Shown here: positions 1 to 8,637 of the stretch, piece by piece | Layout of the letters: every line of letters starts with the position of its first letter | Position numbering within the stretch: position 1 is the stretch's first letter | Assembly (NCBI GenBank): GCA_009869945.1 | Contig: WIXG01000590.1 | Location: 1 to 35,086, forward strand | Reading direction: 5' to 3' | Length of the DNA stretch: 35,086 nt | DNA from: Mesaphorura yosii | Lineage: Eukaryota; Arthropoda; Collembola; Poduromorpha; Tullbergiidae | Position numbers and translations under genes: made by a program | Notes under the pieces: model-generated | What the model was told of the DNA's origin: nothing | Database searches by the model: none | What the model saw: only the letters and a program-made list of their open reading frames with translations

Positions 1-116
1 ATCTTTGGCATTACTTTAAAGTAAAGCGTCTTTTTTCGTAAATGAAGGAACGACGCCTGGATTGACACGTTTATTGCGATCGTGGAGGAGCAGACCTGTG
101 GGAAGGAAGACCTGAT
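1..116 (+). repeat. Left copy of a 116-bp exact duplication (caspase intron and exon 2)
   Basis: Positions 1-116 match 4660-4775 without a mismatch by eye. The copy includes 47 bp of intron with its AG acceptor and about 69 bp of CARD-coding exon. Identity ends abruptly after the shared GACCTGAT. The left limit is unknown because the window starts inside the repeat. Confidence 0.93.
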
Positions 117-1384
117 CGAACACTTGAAGGAAAATCGGAACAAAATTTATCCGGAGAGGGCTTTAAAGGAGGAAACGGGCCAGAACGGACACGTCCAAGT
201 GCAACCGGACAAGCACCTTGCCAATAGGGTGCTCGGAAAACCCGTGCCAAGCCAAGGCCAAGGCTCCCAGGCGCCAGTCAGCCAGCCGCCGCAGGCTACG
301 ACTCCGAATCCAACTACGATTACGAATGCCAGCTCCAAATCTACACCCTCCTTGCTAAAGAAATACGTCCCCGGAGGACAGCCACGCACCGCAGCTGACG
401 CCTGGCCTTTTTCGTCAATGGCAAGTATCCAGTCGACGGGGATCAATGACTAGCTTCGGTTAAATTAAGCCCACAGCAACTAACCGACCCTTTCTTTTGA
501 AGGTTTACGAGCCCAAGTACGAGAAGAAGGGACACGCCCTCATTATCAACAACATTTCTTTCGACGATGACGTCGACGGCACGATGGAGCGACAAGGAGC
601 CGCCGTGGATACTGAGCGCCTGGTCAAAATCTTTGACAGCTTCAGCATGGACGTCTACCCCAAGGAAAATGTGACCAAGAAGAATTTTCAGCTGCTATTG
701 CACGAATTCAAGGAGCAGTTCGACTCTGAGCCTGCGGACGCATGCGTCGTGGTCATCATGAGCCACGGCGACCACCGCGAACGTATTCTGACGTCCGACG
801 GCAGCGAATTACAGATTCACGGCGATATTCTGCAGCAGTTCAACAATGAAAATTTCCCTCAGATGGTGGGCAGACCAAAATTGTTCTTTTTCCAGTCGTG
901 TAGGGGTGAGCGGAGAGATCGCGGCTGGACACAGACTGACTCACGACCAATAGTACCCGTAAGGCTCTTCAAACTTAATTTTGTCGTCGGACTCGAGTAA
1001 TCGATTGTATTGTTTGCTCAGTCGCTAAGAATTCCAACGTGGACCGACATGCTCGTTTGTTACTCGACGCTTGAAGGCCATTACTCGTATCGGAACACCG
1101 TCACTGGGTCGTGGTTCATGGAAATCGTTTGTGACGTATTCACAAAATACGCCAAACAGTTTGACGTCTGCAAAATGCTCAATATCGTAAGTTTAAACCC
1201 AAATCACATAAAAAACCTGCTGAATCTGCATATTTTGATGGTCTAATTGACAAAATACCGAATGACGATGCAGGTTGCAGAAAAGATGAAGGAGAAGGAG
1301 GCCGAGACAGGAGAAAAGCAGATTTGTCCCTGGACCAACATCGGGTTTACGAAAGAATATTATTTCATACCGAGGCAAACATAA
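48..1384 (+). CDS. CARD-containing caspase (initiator type), 5' partial
   Basis: This is a cysteine protease of the apoptotic or inflammatory caspase family (C14), cutting after aspartate in the cytosol. I read four exons: 48-420, 503-958, 1022-1186 and 1274-1384 (stop TAA 1382-1384). Exon 48-420 opens with the C-terminal half of a CARD (NDAWIDTFIAIVEEQ), followed by a Pro/Gln/Ser/Thr-rich linker. Exon 503-958 is the large subunit. It has the catalytic His in SHGD (CAC 764-766) and the catalytic Cys in QSCRG (TGT 899-901), where most caspases have QACRG. Exons 3 and 4 form the small subunit, with PTWTDMLVCYSTLEGHYSYR, GSWF and a C-terminal EYYFIPR strand. Phases agree at every junction. The first intron (421-502) appears to start with GC (ATG|GCAAGT), a GC-AG intron. 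The CARD N-terminal exon must lie upstream of the window. The CARD points to an initiator caspase (Dronc, CED-3 or caspase-2/9 type), but orthology is not resolved. Confidence 0.92.
421..502 (+). other. Putative GC-AG intron in the caspase gene
   Basis: The exon ends ATG and is followed by GCAAGTATCC. The acceptor is TTTCTTTTGAAG before GTTTACGAG. Both sides are phase 0, and an in-frame stop (TAG at 451-453) follows if the intron is not removed. The nearest in-frame GT candidate (TAC|GTCCCC at 367) is a poor donor. GC donors normally need a strong match at +3 to +6, and AAGT provides it. Confidence 0.7.
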
Positions 1385-1677
1385 ACTGAACTCAGGGATG
1401 AAAACTTTGTCCCAGATAAGAAAATCAAATAAACTGAACGTTGTATGAAAATAAAATGCAAATGCTTCTACTCGACGGATAAGTGAGATTATTCATCACG
1501 CAAGCTTCTGGTAACTCGAATCATTTGATTGCAACCCACCAACTTCAACCCGACACAAAACTAAAAGAGAGAGCCGACTTTTCAAAGAAGGAAACATCAG
1601 CAGCATCCATGAATCAGCTACACTCGAATTTGATTTGGGCCTTGATAAATAAAATGATATGAATTAAAACTCGCTAG
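1385..1677 (+). other. Caspase 3' UTR and flank before the retroelement
   Basis: AT-rich sequence after the caspase stop. It has AATAAA polyadenylation signals at 1428-1433 and 1450-1455. No coding signal is seen up to the putative LTR start. Confidence 0.6.
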
Positions 1678-1908
1678 TGTTGGTGACTGACTCGACTGGC
1701 TGATAAGAACTTTATTCTGCACAATTCAAGTGCTTTGATTGAAAAAATGCAATGCGCCGCGCCAGTGTAGTGTATGTAGTGTCTAATAATTGCGATTCTT
1801 GAGTTCGCCGCGCGGACTCGAGTGAAGGGGAGAGCGTGCATGCGGTGTGACCTTTTTTTGTAATAAAAGTTTCTGTAAATCTTGTACTCGGCTCTAAAGA
1901 ACATAACA
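1678..1908 (+). repeat. Probable 5' LTR of the Gypsy element
   Basis: The segment starts TGTTGGTGAC and ends AACATAACA, giving the TG...CA termini usual for LTRs. An internal AATAAA at 1862-1867 lies about 40 bp before the end, as expected for the R region. The next bases (from about 1911) read TTGGCGAAGAGG, which resembles a tRNA primer-binding site in starting with TGG. No second LTR copy is in the window, so the boundaries are inferred. Confidence 0.55.
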
Positions 1909-2032
1909 TTTTGGCGAAGAGGATAATTTGTGTCACGAGTGCCCAGCGCCAGTTTAATTGTGCTTTCAAGAAGACAATTGCGACAGTGACCACAATTTTT
2001 GAGCCCGCACTTTGTGCACCGCATCCACCACG

Positions 2033-4205
2033 ATGGCATCAGCCCTGATCGGTACACCGAAGCAATTTGAGCCGAACACCGATGACTTTGAGTCGTGGAT
2101 CAAGCTTTTCGAGCGATTTCTGATCGCGAACAGTCTCGATAAGACGAAGGAAACCAGTAAAGACCGGTGCCTTGCCATTCTGCACTCCTGTCTGGGGCTC
2201 CCGACCTTCACGCTACTTGAAAGCCTCGTTTCACCAGCTGAACCAAGCGTCACTTCGTACGAGCAGACAGTGGAGGTGCTCCAACGTCACTTCAAGCCTC
2301 CTCCGAAGGCCATCTCGGAGCGGTTCAAGTTCGCAAATCGTAAGCAACGACCCGGCGAGACTGTGGCAGCTTTTCTTGCGGACCTACGGAAGCTCGCAGT
2401 CTCCTGCAAGTTTAAAATGGAGCTCGACGGCCACCTGCGTGATCAATTCACCTTTGGCCTCGCTTCAGAATCAACCCAACGGAAGATCTTTGCGGAGGAC
2501 GACGATGTCAAACTGGACAGGGTGGTGCAGATCGCCACTGCCAGCGAAGCAGCCCAGGCCAGCACCACACTCGTTCGTGAAGGACAACCAGCTCCGACGG
2601 AACCAGTTCTCGTAACCACCTACCAGAAAGGAAGACTGCAGCGGAATCGGAACTTCGTGCCAAGTGCCAGCCCCAGGAAGCCTGCCCCACCACTACAACA
2701 GCAACAGAAGAAGACTTCGTGCCCCAACTGCGGCTCTCAACAGCACTCAACGCCCCGAGATTGCCCGCACAAGAACTCCCAGTGCTACAGGTGCCAGAAG
2801 ACTGGTCACCTAGGAAAAATGTGCCGGTCCAATCCACAACAACCGTCCCCTCGACACCCGAAAGTGAAAAATGTGGACTTCGACTCCTTCGTCGGGAAGC
2901 TGAACCAGCCCTCGCCCCGAGGACCGATCACTGTGACTCTCAACGTCAACCAAATTCCACACACCATGGAATTCGACACGGGAGCGGGTCGCACGTTTTT
3001 ATCGGAGGAGTTCTGGCATCAATTGGGCTCACCGACCCTGCAACCGACAAAACAAGTCTTCCGAACGTACACAGATCAGTCTTTCCGTCCGAAAGGAGCC
3101 TTCACCGCCCAAGTCGAGTACAAGGGTCAAGTACTCGACCACAACTTCTACGTTTCGTCCGGTGGCTCTCTCTTCGGTAGTGACCTGATGCGAGCGATCA
3201 AGCTCGACTGGTCTGACATCAAAAGTCAGTGCAACAGCGTACGTATTGCTTCGAATCTGACTCTCGACTCCGTCCTGAAGGAGTTCGATGATGTATTCGG
3301 TCCCACCAACGTCAAGATTCGCAACTTTAAGGCCAAGATTGTTCTCAAAGATGATGCCGTGCCCCGCTTCATGAAATCTCGTCCGATTCCCTTTGCCCTG
3401 CGTGAAAAAGTGGATCACGAGCTGGATTTACTTGAACGGGATGGGAAAATTCAACGCATCGAGCATTCCGACTGGGCCTCGCCGCTGGTAGTCGTCCCGA
3501 AGCCGAACGGTCGTGTCCGCATCACCGGGGACTTCAAGCACACGATCAACGCCCAAGTAACATCACTCAGTACCCACTAGCTAGAGTGGAAGAGCTGATG
3601 TCTGCAGTCGTCGGCGGCGAAAAGTTCAGCAAGATGGACGGTGCGGACGGGTTTTACCAGCTTGAAGTGGAGGAAGCATGCAAAAGGTTCCTCGTGGTGA
3701 ATACACACCGTGGCCTGTACCAGTACAATGTCCTACCACAAGGCATCGCATCGTCCCCTGCGATTTTCCAAGAATTCATGGACCGACTCCTTACAGGAAT
3801 CCCCATGACCGGAAGCTTTATGGACGATTCCATCAGCAGCGGCAAAGACGACCAGGACCATCTTCGCAATCTTCGAGCAATTCTGCAGCGCATGCGGGAA
3901 TCTAATTACCGCCTGTCAAAAGCGAAATGCGTGTTTATGAAGCCAGCAATCGAGTATTTGGGTTTCGTCATTTCCAAGAAGGGCATCGCCACGTCGCCGA
4001 GCAAAGTGGAAGCAATCCAGACCATTCCGCGCCCACGCGACGTCTCAGACGTGAAGTCCTTCCTCGGACTTGTGAATTTTTATGCGAAATTCGTGCCGTG
4101 CATTTCTGAGCAGTGCGAACCTCTGTACCGACTGACACGTAAAGAAATCCCATTTAAGTGGTCATCCGCCTGTGAATCGGCATTTCGTCATGTGAAGAGC
4201 ATGAA
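2033..4205 (+). pseudogene. Degenerate gag-pol of the Ty3/Gypsy element (Gag, protease, RT)
   Basis: The reading frame starts at ATG 2033. In order it holds a Gag-like helical region; two CCHC zinc knuckles (about 2720-2824, the second CX2CX4HX4C); an aspartic protease motif DTGA (GAC at 2975-2977); and RT with the SDWASPLVVVPKPNGR motif. The first frame ends at the TAG at 3578-3580. RT similarity resumes in another frame from about 3566, consistent with one lost base or two gained. The second part carries the catalytic FMDD (3817-3828), where many Gypsy RTs have YLDD or YVDD, and a fingers/thumb region to about 4200. The rest of pol is missing. The break lies inside RT, not at a gag-pol boundary, so a mutation is more likely than programmed frameshifting. 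Confidence 0.9.
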
Positions 4206-4421
4206 CATAACTTTTCCTTATCAGCGGTGTTTGCACAAGCAAATCAAATTCCTGTCCAGCCATTCTCAGCTCTTCACTTGCAGGCAGTGTTTGCTAGTTT
4301 ACGTTACAGACGACCAGTCGCATTGTTTCGAGGATTTTCGGATTTTGCCATTTTCTTTTTCAAAGCGTGTAAGCAGTGCTTTGGGAAAAAAATCCCCCAC
4401 GGCCCCCACCGCACCGAAGAA
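4206..4421 (+). other. Spacer between retroelement end and CARD-only ORF
   Basis: About 215 bp with no recognised motif. The reading frame stays open upstream of the CARD ATG from about 4227, but it contains no ATG before 4422 and shows no CARD similarity. It may be 5' UTR or promoter. Confidence 0.4.
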
Positions 4422-4908
4422 ATGGAAAAGTTCATGAGGCTCAGCAGCAATATGTTGGAGAGGAGGCTGAGGGATACGGGCGTTCTGACGGCCCTTTGGG
4501 CGAAGGGAATCATTTCGATGGACGAACTAGAAACGGTCAAAGATTTGAGCACAACTGAAAACAGACGGAGACTAATTAATATACTCCAAGCAGGGTAAGT
4601 GCGAGTAGACCGCCCACTCCTTCAACTTATCAGCTTGCTCTTTCATGTCCAATGTCCATATCTTTGGCATTACTTTAAAGTAAAGCGTCTTTTTTCGTAA
4701 ATGAAGGAACGACGCCTGGATTGACACGTTTATTGCGATCGTGGAGGAGCAGACCTGTGGGAAGGAAGACCTGATTGTCAAAAGTACCCGTGCAAGACAG
4801 GACGAGGATACACAAGATATTATGGAAGATTTTCTGAGTGAAACCCAAGAGATTCTCATTTCACGAATTGGTGGAGGCTTCATTGACATGATCGCGTCTA
4901 AGCTGTGA
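4422..4908 (+). CDS. CARD-only protein (duplicated caspase prodomain), 123 aa
   Basis: I read two exons: 4422-4594 and 4707-4908 (stop TGA 4906-4908), joined in phase 2 across a 112-bp GTAAGT...AG intron. Exon 1 encodes CARD helices 1-4 (LERRLRDTGVLTALWAKGII, then MDELETVKDL). Exon 2 begins NDAWIDTFIAIVEEQ, identical to the partial caspase at 48-116, and then diverges. The start ATG follows CGAAGAA, and no earlier in-frame ATG exists. The predicted product has a full CARD plus about 40 residues of a second CARD-like segment and no protease domain. CARD-only proteins in other animals act as decoys at caspase-activating complexes; that role is inferred here. It could instead be a non-functional duplicate. 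Confidence 0.6.
4660..4775 (+). repeat. Right copy of the 116-bp exact duplication
   Basis: Matches 1-116 exactly by eye. It covers the 3' end of the intron and the start of CARD exon 2 in the CARD-only module. After 4775 the two copies differ completely (ATCGAACAC at the left copy, ATTGTCAAA here). Confidence 0.93.
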
Positions 4909-5164
4909 TCTCGAGGCCTTATCAATAACGAAGAGCTCCAAGATGTAAGGGTTCTTCGAACGGGGTAAGGTGGTAAGTTCTGCTGGGCGCTGTCAGAAAT
5001 AGCAGGCACGGACACCACTTCACAATATCACAATTTTATCTGGAAGGATGCGACGACGGGATTAAACGATTTTTCACATTTGCAGGGATGTAGTAGCCTG
5101 GATTGATGGCTTTATTTTGGTCCTTGAAGAAAGTCTTACGGGGTTCACTGACATGATCGCCTAG
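4822..5164 (+). pseudogene. Second, decayed CARD copy
   Basis: Exon-like block 4822-4964 reads MEDFLSETQEIL at its start and, after a TGA, SRGLINNEELQDV. It aligns with CARD helices 1-3 of the upstream copy. The TGA (4906-4908) falls where the upstream CARD has Trp (TGG). About 13 residues are missing before the donor. The donor (GG|GTAAGG at 4965) and the acceptor (TTTGCAG, exon from 5086) keep the same phase-2 position as in the upstream copy. The next block reads DVVAWIDGFILVLEESL, matching NDAWIDTFIAIVEEQ, and ends at TAG 5162-5164. This is a relic of a tandem CARD duplication with the intron position conserved. Confidence 0.72.
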
Positions 5165-5928
5165 TTAAAGGAAGTTCGAGGAAGAGTGTTTGTCCCGGCC
5201 TAAATCACACGTTGTCAACCAAGCATCTCCGCCACAATTGACGGCACGCGCCATCGTCATAATTCTTAAATTATGAACCTGATACCTGAAATGTGGCGAT
5301 AATGAACAAAAAGCATGCGATATGTCGTGCTCCTAAATGTGAAAACAATGGATATGGATATGGCTGAGGGTCGCAGTCACGCGCTTGTTCTTTGATCCGC
5401 GCAGTTTGATGAATACGACACGGCACGGAAAGTGCAAAAACAGAGAGCAGTCTCTGTCAAGGTGATCTTGTCCTGCTGATTCAATTCGAATTCTTGCAGC
5501 ATAGCCAAGTCGCATTCAACTTTCATTATTAAGAGCCCGTCGCCGTGAGTTCATCCTGGCAAGTTGTGATTGTGACAAATTGTGAGTCATTACCATCGTT
5601 ATATCGTTAGGTTTGCTGTTGCTGAAACTTAGGTGACTTGTCATTAAATTCGGCTGAGCAATAAAGCTGGAGTCTCCTGAATTTCGTCGTAATTCGTCTT
5701 ATCGCCATCGCAGTCGTAAGCAAGGAGATTAACACAAATCAATCGTGAATCAGCCAAATCGAATCGAGCTCAAAGCTGTCTTTTGTTTAAGAAATCTTGA
5801 AGGCTGAAGGTAATTGAAATTGATATAACTCAGCGGCTTCCTTAGCTTGTTAATGAATTGATTTACAATTTATTCCAATTTCCAAATTGTCATTTCAGAG
5901 GCAGAAACAGCCGTGATAAGCATTAAGC
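5165..5928 (+). promoter_or_regulatory. Upstream region and probable 5' UTR intron of the patatin gene
   Basis: No coding signal is seen. A pyrimidine-ended acceptor (TTGTCATTTCAG, ending 5898) lies 30 bp before the patatin ATG, so the 5' UTR may be spliced. A possible donor is CAGTCGTAAGC at about 5712. No TATA box is convincing. Confidence 0.35.
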
Positions 5929-7230
5929 ATGTCGAAGTCGAAGCAGGAGGCGCTGCCCGCGGCGACGCCTGCATGTTTGCCTAATCTGCAAGCTGCAACT
6001 CCAAAAATGAAGATCATGAAGGCGAAGGACGTCGAGAACCTCGTCTTCAAAGGAGGAAGTGTCAAAGGAGTCGCCTACGTCGGTGCTTTGGGTGCTCTAG
6101 AGAGAGTATTCGAAGAGAAGGGCCTAAATTTCCGAGCTCAACTCAAGAACGTCGGTGGGACATCGGCGGGAGCAATTACGGCCATGCTGATTGCCTTGAA
6201 CTGCACTCTCGACGAAGTCATCGACTACCTAATAAACACTGACTTGAAGAGCTTCTTGTCTTCTTCAGAATCGCGTGTTTCCCCCAAACACCTTTTTAAG
6301 GGTGAAGATCAAAACGCACTATCAGCAACTCAGGTGCTTGCAGGCGCTCTGCTCGATCTGAATGAGAAATTCGGGCTTTACTCTGGTGGCAAGTTTCTCG
6401 AATGGGTGGAAGGAGTCGTGAAGAAGAAAACGGGCCTCGACAACTGCACATTTGCTGAGCTCCATGCGATGGTCAAAAGCGAGAAGAACAAAACGCTTGG
6501 ATTCAGGGACCTCCACGTGATTGGCTTTAACCTCTCGTCGAACACGACCAACGTGTTCAACTTCCAGACCACTCCAGACTCCGTCATCTCCGACGCAGTC
6601 CGTATCAGCATGTCCATTCCGATTATATTCCTTCCACATCATAATTACATAAAAGTGGGGAGCACGACGAGTGACGACGGCAAGACGGTCGAGGTGCACA
6701 AGGAAATATTCAACGACGACTTTTGGGTCGATGGCGGCCTAACGAATAATTACCCAGTGCGCATCTTTGACTGCCCCGACTACAATCCGCACACGCTCGG
6801 TTTCTACTTCGTGAGTCCCGAAGAGAAGGCTGTCTTTGAAGGCCACGTGAAAGACGCCGCGTGTATAGGCGTGAAACGCGAGATTAAGAACGGCTTCGAC
6901 TACGTGCGGGCACTTTTCGAGTCCGTCATCGACGCCCAACAAATTGCAGCTCATTTGCATTCGCGAGACCCGGAAAGAACCGTGTACATCAATCACCTCA
7001 ACATTAGCGGGTTGAATTTTGGTATGTCGCTCGATGAGAAGCAGAATCTTGTCGATTCCGGATGGGAGGCGGTGTACCAGAAGTTTGGCGTAGATCTCGT
7101 TCCTTGTCAAATCAAACTTACGAACGTGGAGCCGCCAATGGAGGCGAAAGACGCGGGGAAAGGGGTGGAAGGGACTCCCGCCTCTCCGGATAGACTAAAG
7201 GAGCTGAAGGACCGGTGTATCATCACCTAG
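5929..7230 (+). CDS. Patatin-like phospholipase, intronless, 433 aa
   Basis: This is a predicted Ser-Asp dyad lipid acyl hydrolase (patatin fold). The oxyanion loop is GGSVKG (residues 42-47). The nucleophile elbow is GTSAG with Ser79. The catalytic Asp is D268 in DGGLTNNYP. The start ATG at 5929 is preceded by GCATTAAGC; an internal Met just before the patatin domain (MKIMKAKDVENLVFKGG) is an alternative. There is no signal peptide or membrane segment. The protein ends RCIIT, a possible CaaX prenylation box (Cys four from the end), which would attach the enzyme to membranes. The domain is a single uninterrupted exon and resembles the stand-alone bacterial-type patatins (ExoU/VipD-like class) more than the multi-domain PNPLA2/6/8 proteins. 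An AATAAA lies at 7456-7461. The substrate is not known. Confidence 0.92.
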   Translation: MSKSKQEALPAATPACLPNLQAATPKMKIMKAKDVENLVFKGGSVKGVAYVGALGALERVFEEKGLNFRAQLKNVGGTSAGAITAMLIALNCTLDEVIDYLINTDLKSFLSSSESRVSPKHLFKGEDQNALSATQVLAGALLDLNEKFGLYSGGKFLEWVEGVVKKKTGLDNCTFAELHAMVKSEKNKTLGFRDLHVIGFNLSSNTTNVFNFQTTPDSVISDAVRISMSIPIIFLPHHNYIKVGSTTSDDGKTVEVHKEIFNDDFWVDGGLTNNYPVRIFDCPDYNPHTLGFYFVSPEEKAVFEGHVKDAACIGVKREIKNGFDYVRALFESVIDAQQIAAHLHSRDPERTVYINHLNISGLNFGMSLDEKQNLVDSGWEAVYQKFGVDLVPCQIKLTNVEPPMEAKDAGKGVEGTPASPDRLKELKDRCIIT

Positions 7231-7859
7231 CTCAATGGAATTTCGGACAGAGTTTCTGGACAGGGCAGGGCCGGGTTTAGTATTTGGCAGAATTCAGAGA
7301 TCACTCAATATTTTACTGATTTTACATATCTAAAGCTTTACACCTTTATCAATACTTTTCTAGTATTATCTGTACGAAATTTACCTGACTTCCGCTTTAA
7401 TATGCAACAATTGTGATTTACTATTATGAATTATGGAATTTTTATGTGATTGTTGAATAAAATGACTTTAACTGTTAAGATTCATGAAATGCCTCGAACA
7501 TCAATCAAAGGCAATGCTTCGGAGTTCGGAGTGAAGAAGACTGGCTTGAAGTGCACGCAGAAGATGAAGAGAGCAGGAGACTCACTCTATGCACGATCGC
7601 TCGGAACTAGCGTGAGGTAATAAATGTAATATACTACTGTGGCTAAGGCGAGCTGTGTACGCGAATCGCGAATAGTACAAATCCCGTGCAGAGCAGTGCA
7701 GTGGAATAGAGTGGATCAGATCCATTAAATCGGGCACATGAATCCACGAATACGAATTTAATTAATATACCGTCGTAACTGCCATCGATTCGGTGCCGGA
7801 TAATTATTTACGGAAGTTTACCATCTGCAGGTTCGGAATCCAGTGATTAGCGGTGCAGA
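7231..7859 (+). other. Patatin 3' UTR and ATP synthase g upstream region
   Basis: It contains the patatin 3' UTR with AATAAA (7456-7461), then the promoter and 5' UTR of the next gene. A 43-codon ORF (7489-7620) is too short to support. No other signal is seen. Confidence 0.5.
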
Positions 7860-8379
7860 ATGGCGAAACTTGTCGCAAGAATCCCCGTTTTGGCTCAATG
7901 TAAGTGCCGTCACTTAAGTTTCTGCCGCTGAAAGCTGTAATTTCACTAATCTGACTGATTTCGATCCCTAATTATGTACAGCCATGTTAACTGAGGCAAA
8001 ACCCAAGCTTGCCGTCTTTCTAAAGTACGCCAAAGTTGAATTGACACCGCCAACGCCTGGGGACATCCCAAAGGCGATCAGTGGGTTCAGTAAGATCATT
8101 GCTGGTGCGAAGAATGGGCGATGGAAGCAGCTGACTGTTAGGGTGAGAATTTTAACCTTCGTGGCTACCTTGAATCAAGAATCAGTGCCATAAGTGACTT
8201 CATAGACGATTCGTAGATCACTAGAATGACTGATGACTTCTTTGTCGTCTTATCTGTAGGAAGCATGGCTGAATACGTTAGTCGCCGTAGAAATTGCCTG
8301 CTGGTTCTACGTTGGTGAATGCATCGGGCGGCGGCACTTGGTTGGATACTACATCCCTCGAAAAGATGGTCATCATTAA
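7860..8379 (+). CDS. ATPsynG: Mitochondrial ATP synthase subunit g
   Basis: This is a small subunit of the membrane (Fo) part of mitochondrial F1Fo-ATP synthase, involved in dimer formation and cristae shape. Three exons: 7860-7899, 7982-8142 and 8260-8379 (TAA 8377-8379), giving 106 aa, about the family size. Phases agree (phase 1, then phase 0). The N-terminal stretch MAKLVARIPVLAQ is basic. The middle has the typical YAKVELTPPTPGDIP. The C-terminal membrane helix is AWLNTLVAVEIACWFYVGEC, followed by IGRRHLVGY. The GxxxG-like VGECIG fits family members. It is convergent with the NOL8-like gene, with 258 bp between the stops. Confidence 0.95.
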
Positions 8380-8637
8380 ATATGACGCCAATTAAGTTTT
8401 CAGTCCTGAGTCATCGCGTTCACTGTTAGTGATAGTCAAATTCAAACAAATTCATGCTACCTTATCTGTACTGTACGGAGGAGAGTGTACTACTGCCCAA
8501 TAGTAATACGAGCTACGAGGAGTTAATTGTCAAAATGTAGTATCAACAATGGAGCTAGTAAAAAATGGTTAAAACTTATAATATGTGTATTTATTCATGT
8601 CAAGTAACAAAATCAGGCAACAATGAACAATTCAACG
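8380..8637. other. Convergent 3' UTR spacer
   Basis: Lies between the stops of the ATP synthase g gene (+) and the NOL8-like gene (-). TTTATT at 8590-8595 is an AATAAA for the minus-strand gene. No clear canonical signal is seen for the plus-strand gene. Confidence 0.55.

Larger units (their letters stand above)
1678..4205 (+). mobile_element. Ty3/Gypsy LTR retrotransposon, 3'-truncated and frameshifted
   Basis: The element keeps a probable 5' LTR, a leader, gag, protease and most of reverse transcriptase. It stops around the RT/RNase H junction (about 4195-4206). No RNase H, integrase or 3' LTR is present in the window. The 5' end is inferred from a TG...CA-bounded segment. The 3' end is where similarity to the RT/connection region fades and the flank of the CARD gene begins. 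A reading-frame break at about 3558-3568 and a stop at 3578-3580 show that it cannot make an intact polyprotein. It lies between the caspase gene and its duplicated CARD module, on the same strand. It may have been part of the rearrangement, or it may simply have inserted there. Confidence 0.88.

Noticed and set aside
3558..3580. Programmed frameshifting in the Gypsy polyprotein
   Set aside because: The break is inside reverse transcriptase rather than at a gag-pol or PR-RT junction, and the element is also truncated, so a disabling mutation is the simpler reading.
4906..4908. Selenocysteine or readthrough at the TGA in the second CARD
   Set aside because: The copy also has an internal deletion and a second stop, so pseudogenisation explains it.
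7489..7620. 43-codon ORF between patatin and ATP synthase g
   Set aside because: Too short, no conserved motif, lies just after a polyadenylation signal.
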